The position numbers were made by a program, and so were the translations under genes. From CAZLGM01 sp964623625 (GTDB taxonomy: Bacteria; Desulfobacterota; Desulfobulbia; Desulfobulbales; Desulfocapsaceae), in assembly GCA_964623625.1 (NCBI GenBank), contig CAZUUJ010000006.1:14597-78596 (forward strand): 64,000 nucleotides of DNA. Reading direction: 5' to 3'. Each line of letters starts with the position of its first letter. The stretch's first letter is position 1. Below, piece by piece: positions 26,386 to 34,764 of this stretch. The notes under the pieces were generated by a model. It saw only the letters and a program-made list of their open reading frames with translations. It was not told the origin of the DNA and did not search any database.

Positions 26386-28086
26386 ATGAGAAACGGTATC
26401 GTTTATTTCATGTTATCAGCTTTGTTTCTGTTCGGTTGTGTTCCACCAGAAAGCGCCAAGCTTGGTGACCAACACCTGGCGGCACGTGATTATATGCAGG
26501 CCATAAACTCTTACAGGCTCGCTCTTACAAAGACTCAGGACAGCAATATCAAGAAGCAGATTGAAGATAAATTATCCCAAGCCCAAAAGGAACTTACAGT
26601 CGAATATCTAATTCGGGCTAGAAGCGCTTATGAAGATAAAAACAGCGGGCTGCAGCAACGTCTGGAAAGGGCTATGGATATTCTTTCCCAAGGTATTCCA
26701 TACCAGGACAGGGAACAGCGGTTATCACAGGCGTATGATCACTATCAACAGGAATTAGCTCAACTGAAGTCGGCTGCAGCCCAAAAGAAAAATGAGGCAT
26801 TGGTTAAAAAACAAGTATCGGAAGTAACGCAAAAAGTAAAAAATTCTATTTCCCAATATGACTTTGACGGCGCTGCTCAGTTCATTGAAAAGGCTCTTGT
26901 ACTGGATCCCCAAAACAGGAACCTGATAAATCTGAAGGAACGGCTTGGCCAATTAATGAAAAAGGTAAAGGAGATCTATTCACTTTTTAATGAAGGACTC
27001 ACGGCCCAGGCAATAATCGAGCTCAGGCAGCTCGAATCGATGTCTCCTGTACCTTTTTCTTCATCACACTTACCAGCCATTATTAGAGACGGGTTAGCTC
27101 AGCATTATTATAAACAGGCGTTAACGGCATCCAAGAATAATGCTCCTTTTAAAGGTTTCTTACTGATTCAACGAGCAAAAGGATTGGATAATGTCAATTC
27201 AGATATTTTCAAACTCCATACAGATCTGACAGATTATGTTGATAGAGCGATGGTCTCGAATATTGCCGTTGGCAGTTTCGCTTCACCTCATCATGCGCCG
27301 GACTCCGGCAAGCAGTTTTCCGATGCTCTTATCAGTCATCTTTATAATGTACTGCCCTATGGAATAAATATTCTTGAAAGGGATAATATTGATGAAATCA
27401 TCCAGGAGGTTAAAGCGAAAAATAGAAAACAAGCTGAACTTCTGGGGCTCGATCTGATGGTTACCGGAAATGTTTCGCTGTTTAGAGTTGAAAAAAATAT
27501 TGATGAGCGTCAGGCGACGGCAAAAGTGGTAATGGGTGGGGAGACTGTTCCTAATCCGGCATATAGGCAGATGGAGCAAATATACGGGCCGAATCCTGCC
27601 ACATGGCCTTCAAAACCTCCAAGGACTATTAGCAAGGGAGTACCACAATTTGTCAAATACAGAAAAGGATTGGCACGTATGACCGGGTTTGCCAAGGTCA
27701 GTTTTCGTATTTTCGATATGGAAAAAGGAGCCATATCGTATGTGAAGAACCTAGATGCCACAATAGAAAATTCGAGTGAGTTCCAGGATGAGGTTGAAGA
27801 AGCCGGAATCGAGTATAAACCGCTGGAACTGCCGACAGAAATAGAAGTAAAGGAGGCGATGCGTCGTCAGCTTGTCGAAAAAATAGGACAGATCGTCTCT
27901 TCTGCTTTTCAAAATCGAGAAACCCGTTTTGCAAACTTGGCAAACTATTACCTTGAACGACGAGAAGCAGAAGTGGCTTTTGAACCGATTGCAAAGGGGA
28001 TTTTGTATTGTAGAAAAGCACAGATTGAAACAAAAAACAAAGTATGCACCCGGCTTTCCCAATTAGCTGAAAAACTTCTTCAATAA
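26386..28086 (+). CDS. lipoprotein with CsgG-like C-terminal domain (paralogue of 10107-12017)
   Basis: Start chosen at ATG 26386 (AGAGGT upstream) because it opens a lipoprotein signal (LSALFLFGCVPPE). The 566-residue protein has TPR-like helices, then a CsgG-like domain from about residue 291: IAVGSFASPHHAPDSG, NILERDNIDEIIQE, DLMVTGNVSLFRV, FAKVSFRIFDMEKG. It aligns with the first CsgG-type lipoprotein of the locus from lipobox to C-terminus, including VPNP-Y, EFQDEV and NRETRF-like motifs. It is the last gene of the co-directional cluster and faces a minus-strand radical SAM gene. Confidence 0.8.
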   Translation: MRNGIVYFMLSALFLFGCVPPESAKLGDQHLAARDYMQAINSYRLALTKTQDSNIKKQIEDKLSQAQKELTVEYLIRARSAYEDKNSGLQQRLERAMDILSQGIPYQDREQRLSQAYDHYQQELAQLKSAAAQKKNEALVKKQVSEVTQKVKNSISQYDFDGAAQFIEKALVLDPQNRNLINLKERLGQLMKKVKEIYSLFNEGLTAQAIIELRQLESMSPVPFSSSHLPAIIRDGLAQHYYKQALTASKNNAPFKGFLLIQRAKGLDNVNSDIFKLHTDLTDYVDRAMVSNIAVGSFASPHHAPDSGKQFSDALISHLYNVLPYGINILERDNIDEIIQEVKAKNRKQAELLGLDLMVTGNVSLFRVEKNIDERQATAKVVMGGETVPNPAYRQMEQIYGPNPATWPSKPPRTISKGVPQFVKYRKGLARMTGFAKVSFRIFDMEKGAISYVKNLDATIENSSEFQDEVEEAGIEYKPLELPTEIEVKEAMRRQLVEKIGQIVSSAFQNRETRFANLANYYLERREAEVAFEPIAKGILYCRKAQIETKNKVCTRLSQLAEKLLQ

Positions 28087-28229
28087 CAATGAGTGGGCTG
28101 ATTTCCCGTACTTGTCCGCTGCTGAGGCAGTTAATCTGCAGCTGTTTTGTCATGTAGACAATCCGGGTGAAAACCCTAATACCCTATAGTACATGTATGG
28201 GAATAGACCTGCTGACACATTGTTATCTC

Positions 28230-29744
28230 TTATTTGATATGAAAGAGTGGGGCGTGGTTTGATGTGTAATATGGTAGATCACGCCGAAGAATGGCAGCGA
28301 CTTGTGGCTGTCGTTTCAACTCCCGGTCCAGAAAAAGACGGATCTGTCTACGGTTAAAGCCTTTTGGGTGAGTGAAGTCGCAATACAGTGACAGATCGCC
28401 TTCATAAAATGAGTCGATCTGTAGACCAGCAGCAACTGAATTGCGAACAGGCATATTAAATATGGCCAGATTCAAATAGGTGATGCAGTCGTGAAACCTG
28501 GTTATAAAATCCATTGTCTTTCTTGCCTCTTTAATCGATTCAGCGGGCGTGCCGAAGAGCAGATAGACATAAGTGGCAATCCCGACCTTTTTCAAATTCA
28601 AGAGAGATCTTGACACAACTTCCAGATTAATCCCCTTGTCCAGCCTGTCCAGGACAGACTGGTCTCCTGACTCCAGCCCCAGTTTTAGCATCACACAGCC
28701 GGAGCGTTTAAGAGCTCTGCAATAATCTAGGTCTTCAAAACGTTTATTAAACCGGACAAAACCGTACCAGTTTGCCAATTGTGGAGTTTTACATAATCGG
28801 TCAAGAACAGGTAAGGGAATAGCGTTATCCAGAAAATGGATCAGAATCGGTTTGTTTGTTTTAATCAGGTGATTCAGGTCGTCCATGGTTTGATCAACCG
28901 GAGCTTGGATATACGGGTTGCTCTCGGCTTTTTCCGGACAGAATGAGCAGCGGTTCCAGTAGCAGCCGCTGGATGCCGCGTAGGGAAGAATGAAGCCTGG
29001 GGAAAAATAGGTTTGGGAGATGAAATCCGAATAATCCGGTGGGTGATAGTCTATTTCCTTTTTCCAACCCAGAAGGTGCAGGAGCTGTTGTTCTCCCGGC
29101 CCGGCAATCATATGATCTATCAACCCTGAAAAGGGATTACGCCAGTCTGAGCTACGTAGCCAGGAGGTGATTAGGCCACCTCCTGCAACAATGGATAATT
29201 GCGGGAAACAGTCACGGATAAAACCGATGATACCAAAGCTGATAACGGCTTGACTTAGGTAATTCAAGGACAGGCCGATCAGTGTCGGCTGGTTATCATG
29301 GATAACTTCTCTGAGCCGTTTGGAGAAATAAGGGAAAAAAATATTATCCCGATAATTTTCAGCGGCCCTGATCAGGTCCATGCTCTTGAGTGGTGAAAGA
29401 TGCTGGTCGCTGAAATTAGAGAGAGTCAGCGACAGTTGGTTCGGCTTGCCTTGCAGTTCCAGCAGTCGATTAAGATCTGTTACGCATCGATGGTAGCGAT
29501 CCCTGTTCAAATAGGTTTTCCAGGATGATAGGAGTTCCCTGTTGCTCCTCTGATTTTTGATGGCCCTTTTCGACCAGGTGTCATTTGCTTTACACTTGTT
29601 TTTTAAGAGAAAGAGAAGTCCTTCATGGGAGCAGTCAAGCACTCCACAGTTAAAGCCGTGCCCGCGAACGGCCCCGACAAGCCGGGGGATTCCTCCGGGC
29701 GGCTCACAGTTTTTTGTTATGGGAGGATTGATGAACAGGATCAT
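28230..29744 (-). CDS. radical SAM protein with B12-binding-like N-terminus
   Basis: A 504-residue protein. The N-terminus (ILFINPPITKNCEPPGGIPRL) resembles cobalamin-binding domains of B12-dependent radical SAM enzymes. The iron-sulfur site is CYWNRCSFC near residue 262, spaced Cx4Cx2C as in one radical SAM subgroup rather than the classical Cx3Cx2C. Downstream, LKLGLESGDQSVLDRLDKGIN and YVYLLFGTPAES are typical of the TIM-barrel part. The substrate is unknown. It faces the end of the secreted-protein locus, so co-regulation is not implied. A short open frame overlaps its start. Confidence 0.88.
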   Translation of the reverse strand: MILFINPPITKNCEPPGGIPRLVGAVRGHGFNCGVLDCSHEGLLFLLKNKCKANDTWSKRAIKNQRSNRELLSSWKTYLNRDRYHRCVTDLNRLLELQGKPNQLSLTLSNFSDQHLSPLKSMDLIRAAENYRDNIFFPYFSKRLREVIHDNQPTLIGLSLNYLSQAVISFGIIGFIRDCFPQLSIVAGGGLITSWLRSSDWRNPFSGLIDHMIAGPGEQQLLHLLGWKKEIDYHPPDYSDFISQTYFSPGFILPYAASSGCYWNRCSFCPEKAESNPYIQAPVDQTMDDLNHLIKTNKPILIHFLDNAIPLPVLDRLCKTPQLANWYGFVRFNKRFEDLDYCRALKRSGCVMLKLGLESGDQSVLDRLDKGINLEVVSRSLLNLKKVGIATYVYLLFGTPAESIKEARKTMDFITRFHDCITYLNLAIFNMPVRNSVAAGLQIDSFYEGDLSLYCDFTHPKGFNRRQIRLFLDRELKRQPQVAAILRRDLPYYTSNHAPLFHIK

Positions 29745-29923
29745 TTCTTAGACACAGACAGCGTCCCGGTGGCTCTGATCAGTTGAGTGAGGAAGTGACG
29801 CTGTTTGGTTGGATAGATATCAACAAAGAAGTCTTTAGGGAATTTCTTCCATTTGGAGTCATTATCAGGGAAATCAATACCAAGGTAGCAGAACAGCCTG
29901 TCGCGGGGTATTCTGCTGTTCCT
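29741..29923 (-). other. possible gene remnant upstream of the radical SAM gene
   Basis: On the minus strand a 60-codon frame runs into a TGA that overlaps the radical SAM ATG (ATGA). It reads like protein (GIDFPDNDSKWKKFPKDFF, YPTKQRHFLTQLIR) but has no ATG, GTG or TTG start before a stop. It may be the C-terminal remnant of a broken gene once coupled to the radical SAM gene. No family was recognised. Confidence 0.3.
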
Positions 29924-29954
29924 GGTTCTTTCTCACAGCTTCTCTGCTGGTAAA

Positions 29955-30842
29955 TTACATTTGGTTGAGGATTTCCCTTTGCTTCCGTTGATATTCTTTA
30001 CCGTCGATCAAACCCTGTTCATAGAGGCTTTTGAGTATCTGTAATTTTTGCTGCACACCAAGCGGTTGTAGTGATCCGGAGGTTGGGCTTGATTGCGGTG
30101 CAGAAGCCGCCGGCGGGGTTGAAGTTGCCCGCGGTGAAAAGTTAACCAGATTCGACTCCGGGTAACTGGGCATATGGGTGCGGCCGCCTCGCCATAGTTC
30201 GTCGATATGGCTGACTTGAGTCCGATTGTTGACCGGGTCATGCTGAAAGACGATTTTCAATTTCGTTCCACGGTTGACGTGATAGACCCACTCATTTTCA
30301 TTCAGCTCCTCGGTGTACCTCTCATCGGGTCGGCCAAAACAGGCCAGAACGGCTTTTTTGCTCATCCCCCGAACAATGACCCCCTGTTGAATAGCTCGGC
30401 GTTCAAGGTCATTGAAGGCCAGAATCCGCTCACTGAGAGGAGTATAGGTAAACATATATTTTTCAAAGTCATGGACGCTGTTAATGGTGTGATACTTGGG
30501 CTGATAATAGATGAAATAGGTCTTTCTGGCATTGACAAGGTAGAAACGAATACCTTCACCGTCCGTCTCGTCAACAGAATCGTCACCGGAAGCCGGGTCT
30601 ACAACCCGCACGCCTCGTACCTCACTACCTGCCGGGATGAAAGTGCGGCCGCCTTTGTAATTCACACAGTTCATGCTTTGGGCGGGCCAGAGCCAGATAT
30701 TATAGGCTGTATACAATACAGCTCCCCCCCGGGTCTCAAAAGTGTCGAAATTACCGGAGGAGGCTGTATTGGCATTCATAATCAGGAAAAAGCTAAAGAA
30801 AACGACCAATAGAGATCGTTTGATTGGTAGAGTATTCAGCAT
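29955..30842 (-). CDS. exported SHOCT-domain protein with SmpA/OmlA-like region
   Basis: A 295-residue protein with a signal peptide (SLLVVFFSFFLIMNANTASS). The middle part (about 150-205) has an OmlA/SmpA-like pattern: GMSKKAVLACFGRPDERYTE and EWVYHVNRG. A Pro/Ser-rich linker follows. The last 30 residues form a SHOCT motif (LQILKSLYEQGLIDGKEYQRK), a short helical oligomerisation element. It is probably a periplasmic or envelope protein. No partner gene is evident. Confidence 0.75.
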   Translation of the reverse strand: MLNTLPIKRSLLVVFFSFFLIMNANTASSGNFDTFETRGGAVLYTAYNIWLWPAQSMNCVNYKGGRTFIPAGSEVRGVRVVDPASGDDSVDETDGEGIRFYLVNARKTYFIYYQPKYHTINSVHDFEKYMFTYTPLSERILAFNDLERRAIQQGVIVRGMSKKAVLACFGRPDERYTEELNENEWVYHVNRGTKLKIVFQHDPVNNRTQVSHIDELWRGGRTHMPSYPESNLVNFSPRATSTPPAASAPQSSPTSGSLQPLGVQQKLQILKSLYEQGLIDGKEYQRKQREILNQM

Positions 30843-31042
30843 AACCGACTCCTTTGAAAAAGTAATTTTCCACCGAAACTAATAAGCGAGCATGACATAC
30901 TATAATTCATTTTCATGTGGTTTTGTAGTGGCATGTGGCAGCTATCCGGTTCAGGTCAACCAACAGTGGGAAGCAGGCGAGGGTAAGAAATGCGGCTGGC
31001 CCGCGTTTCTCACAAAACCCGCTTACACGAGGAACATGCGGG

Positions 31043-31942
31043 CTAACTGCGGACAACCAGAACAGCGCACTCAGCGTACTTCGACACCTTTTCGGTGACA
31101 GAACCGAGAAAGAATTTTTTTATGGAGCTTTCTCCTTTGTCACCGAGAATGGCAAGATCGCACTTAAACTCTTTGATTGTGTCGAGGATGACTTCACTGG
31201 TGTCCGTTCCTTCGATGAGACGGGTTGATACCAGTGGTGTAGAAAATATCGTATCTGAAGCAACCTTCTCCAAAGCTGCCTGGGCAGAGTCTTTTCTCTG
31301 ATGCCAGATTTTGCTTATGTGTTGGCGGATATCCTGCCGGTAAATCGTTACAAGGGGTATGGCAGTAAGGATTGTTACCTCATCCCTATCCCTCAACGGC
31401 AGCTGTGAGCAAAAGCGTACACTGTTTCGGGCCGAATCCGAATTGTCGTAAGCGAGCAGTATCCGTAGGTTTTGCTTGTCTGTTTCTGCATCATCTTCTT
31501 TCTTTTGTTTAACAAGCAGAACTGAACAGTCGGCATGCTGGAGAACTTTTTCTGAAACGGATCCGAGTAAAAAATGTTTGATCCCGGTCAGTCCTTTGTA
31601 ACCAAGAACAATAAGGTCAACCTGCAACTCGTTTGAGCGCTTGATAATTATTTCAGCAGGGTGTCCGGCCGCAATCTCTGTGGTCACTTGCAGACCGGTC
31701 TGTTTCAGTCCATCGGCTTCCCTGGTAAGACAATCCTCTGTTTCCCTATCAATAGATGTTTTAATGGAACCAAGGCTGCTCTGTTGATCAGGGTCCGTCG
31801 GTTCATCTTCCGCTGAAAAAAGATTTTTATCGATTACAGTAATAAGAGTAACTCTACTCTGCCGGGGCAGAGGAAAACGACAGAGAAATTCCTTTGCAGC
31901 CGTTGCACCTTCAGATCCGTCTATTGCCAGCAGAATGTTCAT
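31043..31942 (-). CDS. tandem universal stress protein (UspA family)
   Basis: A 299-residue protein made of two UspA domains. Each begins with the nucleotide-binding start (MNILLAIDGSEGA; RILLAYDNSDSA) and ends with the GxxGx9G(S/T) motif. In the first this is GYKGLTGIKHFLLGS with VSEKVLQHADCSVLLV; in the second, GDKGESSIKKFFLGS with VTEKVSKYAECAVLVV. These are cytoplasmic ATP-binding stress proteins. It is monocistronic, with an ATG start. A second, unrelated tandem UspA lies at 62812-63783. Confidence 0.92.
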   Translation of the reverse strand: MNILLAIDGSEGATAAKEFLCRFPLPRQSRVTLITVIDKNLFSAEDEPTDPDQQSSLGSIKTSIDRETEDCLTREADGLKQTGLQVTTEIAAGHPAEIIIKRSNELQVDLIVLGYKGLTGIKHFLLGSVSEKVLQHADCSVLLVKQKKEDDAETDKQNLRILLAYDNSDSARNSVRFCSQLPLRDRDEVTILTAIPLVTIYRQDIRQHISKIWHQRKDSAQAALEKVASDTIFSTPLVSTRLIEGTDTSEVILDTIKEFKCDLAILGDKGESSIKKFFLGSVTEKVSKYAECAVLVVRS

Positions 31943-32022
31943 AGTGCAGCTCCTTGATTAACTTTAATCCCTATTACAAACGATAACATCATTTCTGACA
32001 CGGATTCTGGCAGAGTTTATTG

Positions 32023-32166
32023 TTGCGCAGCGGTTTTACCACAAGCTGTAAAAGCCGCCGGCATAGCCGGCGGATAACGCTGCTCATTAAAACATGAGTG
32101 CTTCGCACATTTGCTCCCCGGCTACGCCGGGAATCAAAGCCGCGCGTTTAACACGTGGTTGTTTAC
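32023..32166 (-). repeat. 144-bp multi-hairpin repeat, copy R1
   Basis: First of four full copies (R2 34196-34340, R3 38436-38579, R4 40167-40310). In its own sense it runs from GTAAAC (32166) leftwards to GCGCAA. It contains hairpins with stems CCACGTG/CGCGCGG, CCCGGC/GCCGGG, GTGC/GCAC and CCGCCGGC/GCCGGCGG. The first TAA of the element is the stop codon of the CaCA antiporter gene (32163-32165). Confidence 0.9.
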
Positions 32167-33236
32167 TCAATACCAATATGGAAGCTATACTGTATGACTA
32201 TATAAATAATATAGATTCCCAGCAACCAGACTCCCTGCCAGCGCCGAAACGTTCCCGCCTTGTTTATGGAAATGAAAAATCTGAACGAGTAAAGAATGAG
32301 CAGCATCACCGGAAAGTGGAAATAATAAAAGTTGACTGGAATGGCAAGGGGTGTTGCAGCAGCTGCACAACCGATGACAAACAGACAGTTGAGTACGTCC
32401 GCCCCGACAATGTTGCCAACAATAATTTCAGGATAGCCTTTTCTAAGAGCGGCAATAGCGGTCATCAACTCCGGTAGTGATGTGCCAAAGGCCACTATGG
32501 TAGCGGCTATGACATCATCGGGAACGCCCAGCCGTATGGCTATTTCAGCAGCAGAAGGGACAAGACAGCGGGCACCCAGAATAACCATGATCAGCCCGCC
32601 GACCACAAGCAGAAAGCTCTTTGGAAGAGTTGCCGTTGCCTCATCACTTTCCACCTGATTTTCTTCCTGACTCTCACCCTTTTTTGCCCAGCGGTAGGTT
32701 GTGTAGAGATAAACAGCGAGCAGGGCCAAAAAGAGAAAACCGGTCCACCTGTGCAGCTGCGGGTCACCAGGGTTTTGTATCAGTGACGATATGGCGATAA
32801 CGACAAGCAGAGTGGCGGCGGCTACCTGGACCCAGCCGGTCCGGTTGAGGATATACCGGTTGACCGGAACGGTTGCCAGGATGCATGTCAAACCGAAGAT
32901 CATCCCGGTATCGGCAATAATTGAGCCGACACCATTACCAAGGGCCAGGCCGGAGTTACCCATATAAGCGGCCATGACCGAAACAAAGGCCTCGGGCAGT
33001 GTTGTCCCGAGGGAGATAATGGTTGCTCCGATGACAATCCTGGGCAGCCCGGTTCTCACAGCAAGATTGACAGCACCGTCTATCATCCAGTCCGCGCCCT
33101 TTGAAAGGACCAGTATAAAGATTGCGATGAAGAGGAAAAGCAGCAGAAAAGGGGTGTCGGATAAAAACTGACGCGCGGCCTCTTCGTTTATAATCAGCTG
33201 CAGGAGGGTATTGTCCATTTGGGATTGAATGACCAA
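32163..33236 (-). CDS. calcium/sodium antiporter (CaCA family, YrbG-like)
   Basis: A 357-residue inner-membrane protein with about ten membrane segments. It has the two conserved alpha-repeats: GATIISLGTTLPEAFVSVMA in the first half and AATIVAFGTSLPELMTAIAA in the second. Each carries the acidic residue used for cation transport. A charged cytoplasmic loop (KKGESQEENQVESDE) separates the halves. YrbG-type proteins exchange Ca2+ or K+ for Na+. The stop codon lies inside repeat element R1, so the last codons may have been set by insertion of that element. Confidence 0.92.
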   Translation of the reverse strand: MVIQSQMDNTLLQLIINEEAARQFLSDTPFLLLFLFIAIFILVLSKGADWMIDGAVNLAVRTGLPRIVIGATIISLGTTLPEAFVSVMAAYMGNSGLALGNGVGSIIADTGMIFGLTCILATVPVNRYILNRTGWVQVAAATLLVVIAISSLIQNPGDPQLHRWTGFLFLALLAVYLYTTYRWAKKGESQEENQVESDEATATLPKSFLLVVGGLIMVILGARCLVPSAAEIAIRLGVPDDVIAATIVAFGTSLPELMTAIAALRKGYPEIIVGNIVGADVLNCLFVIGCAAAATPLAIPVNFYYFHFPVMLLILYSFRFFISINKAGTFRRWQGVWLLGIYIIYIVIQYSFHIGIE

Positions 33237-33319
33237 AAAATGTTACCGGGAAATGATCGGCTCTTGAAATATAAATCCGATAGAACCCGTAGCACAGGAC
33301 CTTTGTTTCAGGCTTTTTG

Positions 33320-33356
33320 TACAATCAAAGCCATATTGTCTAGCGTGGTTGTTTAC
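33320..33356 (-). repeat. degenerate end fragment of the 144-bp repeat
   Basis: AATCAAAGCC at 33323-33332 and CGTGGTTGTTTAC at 33344-33356 match one end of the 144-bp element at the correct spacing. Most of the stem between them is altered. It is probably the remnant of a fifth copy. It lies in the divergent spacer between the antiporter and pdxH. The rest of that spacer (33237-33547) shows nothing else. Confidence 0.5.
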
Positions 33357-33547
33357 CCTAAAAACGGTAGATTATCACGATCTATTTAAAATGCAGATAA
33401 CCGTTCTCTAATTACTCCATTACAATTTGTTTAGAGAAGGCCGGTTCGGTTGATTAAATAGAAATAGTCGATGACAAGACCATATTCAATGATTAAGTTG
33501 GAGCGCGAAAACACCGGGAACTCAACTTAAATGAATTTGAGGGCATT

Positions 33548-34183
33548 GTGGAAATCAGTCATTTTCGCCGTGAATATTTACGAGGCGGCCTGAACAGAGA
33601 AGATCTGAGAGGGAACCCTGTCAGCCAGTTCAGTGACTGGCTCGCTCAGGCAAAGGATACCGATATCGGTGATCCAACCGCCATGATTCTAGCTACCGTT
33701 GATGGCTCCGGACGGCCAAGCCAGCGGACCGTTCTGCTGAAATATTTCGATGACAACGGGTTTGTTTTCTTTACCAATTACAACAGCCGTAAGGCAAAAG
33801 AGATAGAAGGAAACAGTCAGGTCAGCTTGCTCTTTGTCTGGCTGGAGCTGGAAAGGCAAGTCATGATCAACGGGACGGCTGAAAAAATTTCCACCGCTGA
33901 TTCAATTAAGTACTTTCTGTCCCGTCCACGGGAATCCCAGGTTGCCGCCTGGATTTCCGACCAGTCATCGGTGGTCTCCTCACGTTCATTTCTGATGAAT
34001 AAGTTTGATGAGTTCAAGAGAAAGCTGGGTGAGGGCAAGGTAGAATTACCATCCTTTTGGGGAGGGTACCGTGTCCTACCGGAAGAGTTCGAGTTCTGGC
34101 AGGGTGGTAAAAACAGGCTCCATGACCGCTTTCTTTATAAGAAAGTGAAATCCGGATGGTCCATCGAACGACTGGCTCCCTGA
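33548..34183 (+). CDS. pdxH: pyridoxamine 5'-phosphate oxidase
   Basis: A 211-residue protein of normal PdxH length, starting at GTG 33548 with TGAGG five bases upstream. Recognisable motifs are RTVLLKYFDDNGFVFFTNY with NSRKAKEI (FMN and substrate binding), FLSRPRESQVAAWISDQS, and the C-terminal FWQGGKNRLHDRF ending WSIERLAP. The enzyme oxidises pyridoxamine or pyridoxine 5'-phosphate to pyridoxal 5'-phosphate with FMN and oxygen. The nearby threonine aldolase uses this cofactor, but the two genes are not in one operon. Repeat copy R2 starts 13 bp after its stop. Confidence 0.95.
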   Translation: MEISHFRREYLRGGLNREDLRGNPVSQFSDWLAQAKDTDIGDPTAMILATVDGSGRPSQRTVLLKYFDDNGFVFFTNYNSRKAKEIEGNSQVSLLFVWLELERQVMINGTAEKISTADSIKYFLSRPRESQVAAWISDQSSVVSSRSFLMNKFDEFKRKLGEGKVELPSFWGGYRVLPEEFEFWQGGKNRLHDRFLYKKVKSGWSIERLAP

Positions 34184-34195
34184 TCCGGTTTATAA

Positions 34196-34340
34196 TTGCG
34201 CAGCGGTTTTACCGTAAGCTGTATAAAACCGCCGGCTCCGCCAGCGGATAGCACTGCTCATTTAAACATACGTGCTTCGCACATTTGCTCCCCGGCTATG
34301 CCGGGAATCAAAGCCACGCGTTTTATGCGTGATTGTTTAC
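34196..34340 (-). repeat. 145-bp multi-hairpin repeat, copy R2
   Basis: Same element as R1, in the same orientation. The stem changes are mostly pair-preserving: the main stem is CCGCTGGC/GCCGGCGG, with a G-T wobble where R3 and R4 have G-C. The TAA at its GTAAAC end is the stop of the membrane protein gene 34337-34759. Confidence 0.9.
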
Positions 34341-34759
34341 TCTTTAACAACCTTTCGAATACCCGATATCAGATAGACACAACCGGCAAGCAGAATAAAG
34401 CCTGCTCCTATGAAGTGAACCATTGGTGGAGCAAACATCCGGTTGTCAAAGGCTGCCAGGCAGCTCCCTTTATACTGAAGGATCTTTATCTCATCGTTGA
34501 GATTGGTATCTGTAAATTTTTCCTTTGAAATCCTGCTTTTTCCACTGCATCTGGAATTGATATCTCGTATTTCGATGATGTAATCCATAGCAGTTCCGCC
34601 CCGGATCTGGGAGCGTGCCTTTTTGTATTTCTTTGTCACAACACCTTGTGTCTGGACGATATCTTTTTTGTGCAAAAACATCCAGATGTAGGGAAGATCA
34701 TCGTAAATGAGCCAGATGGAAAAGCAAATAAACAGAAGAGGATAGATGAACTTTTTCAT
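34337..34759 (-). CDS. membrane protein, DUF3592-like
   Basis: A 140-residue protein with one membrane helix at each end (IYPLLFICFSIWLIYDDL; FIGAGFILLAGCVYLISGI). Between them lies a soluble beta-rich part (QTQGVVTKKYKKARSQ, AMDYIIEIRD). The layout resembles DUF3592 proteins, of unknown function. Its stop codon is supplied by repeat element R2. It starts 5 bp after rtcB ends, so the two are probably co-transcribed. Confidence 0.6.
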   Translation of the reverse strand: MKKFIYPLLFICFSIWLIYDDLPYIWMFLHKKDIVQTQGVVTKKYKKARSQIRGGTAMDYIIEIRDINSRCSGKSRISKEKFTDTNLNDEIKILQYKGSCLAAFDNRMFAPPMVHFIGAGFILLAGCVYLISGIRKVVKE

Positions 34760-34764
34760 GGCTC

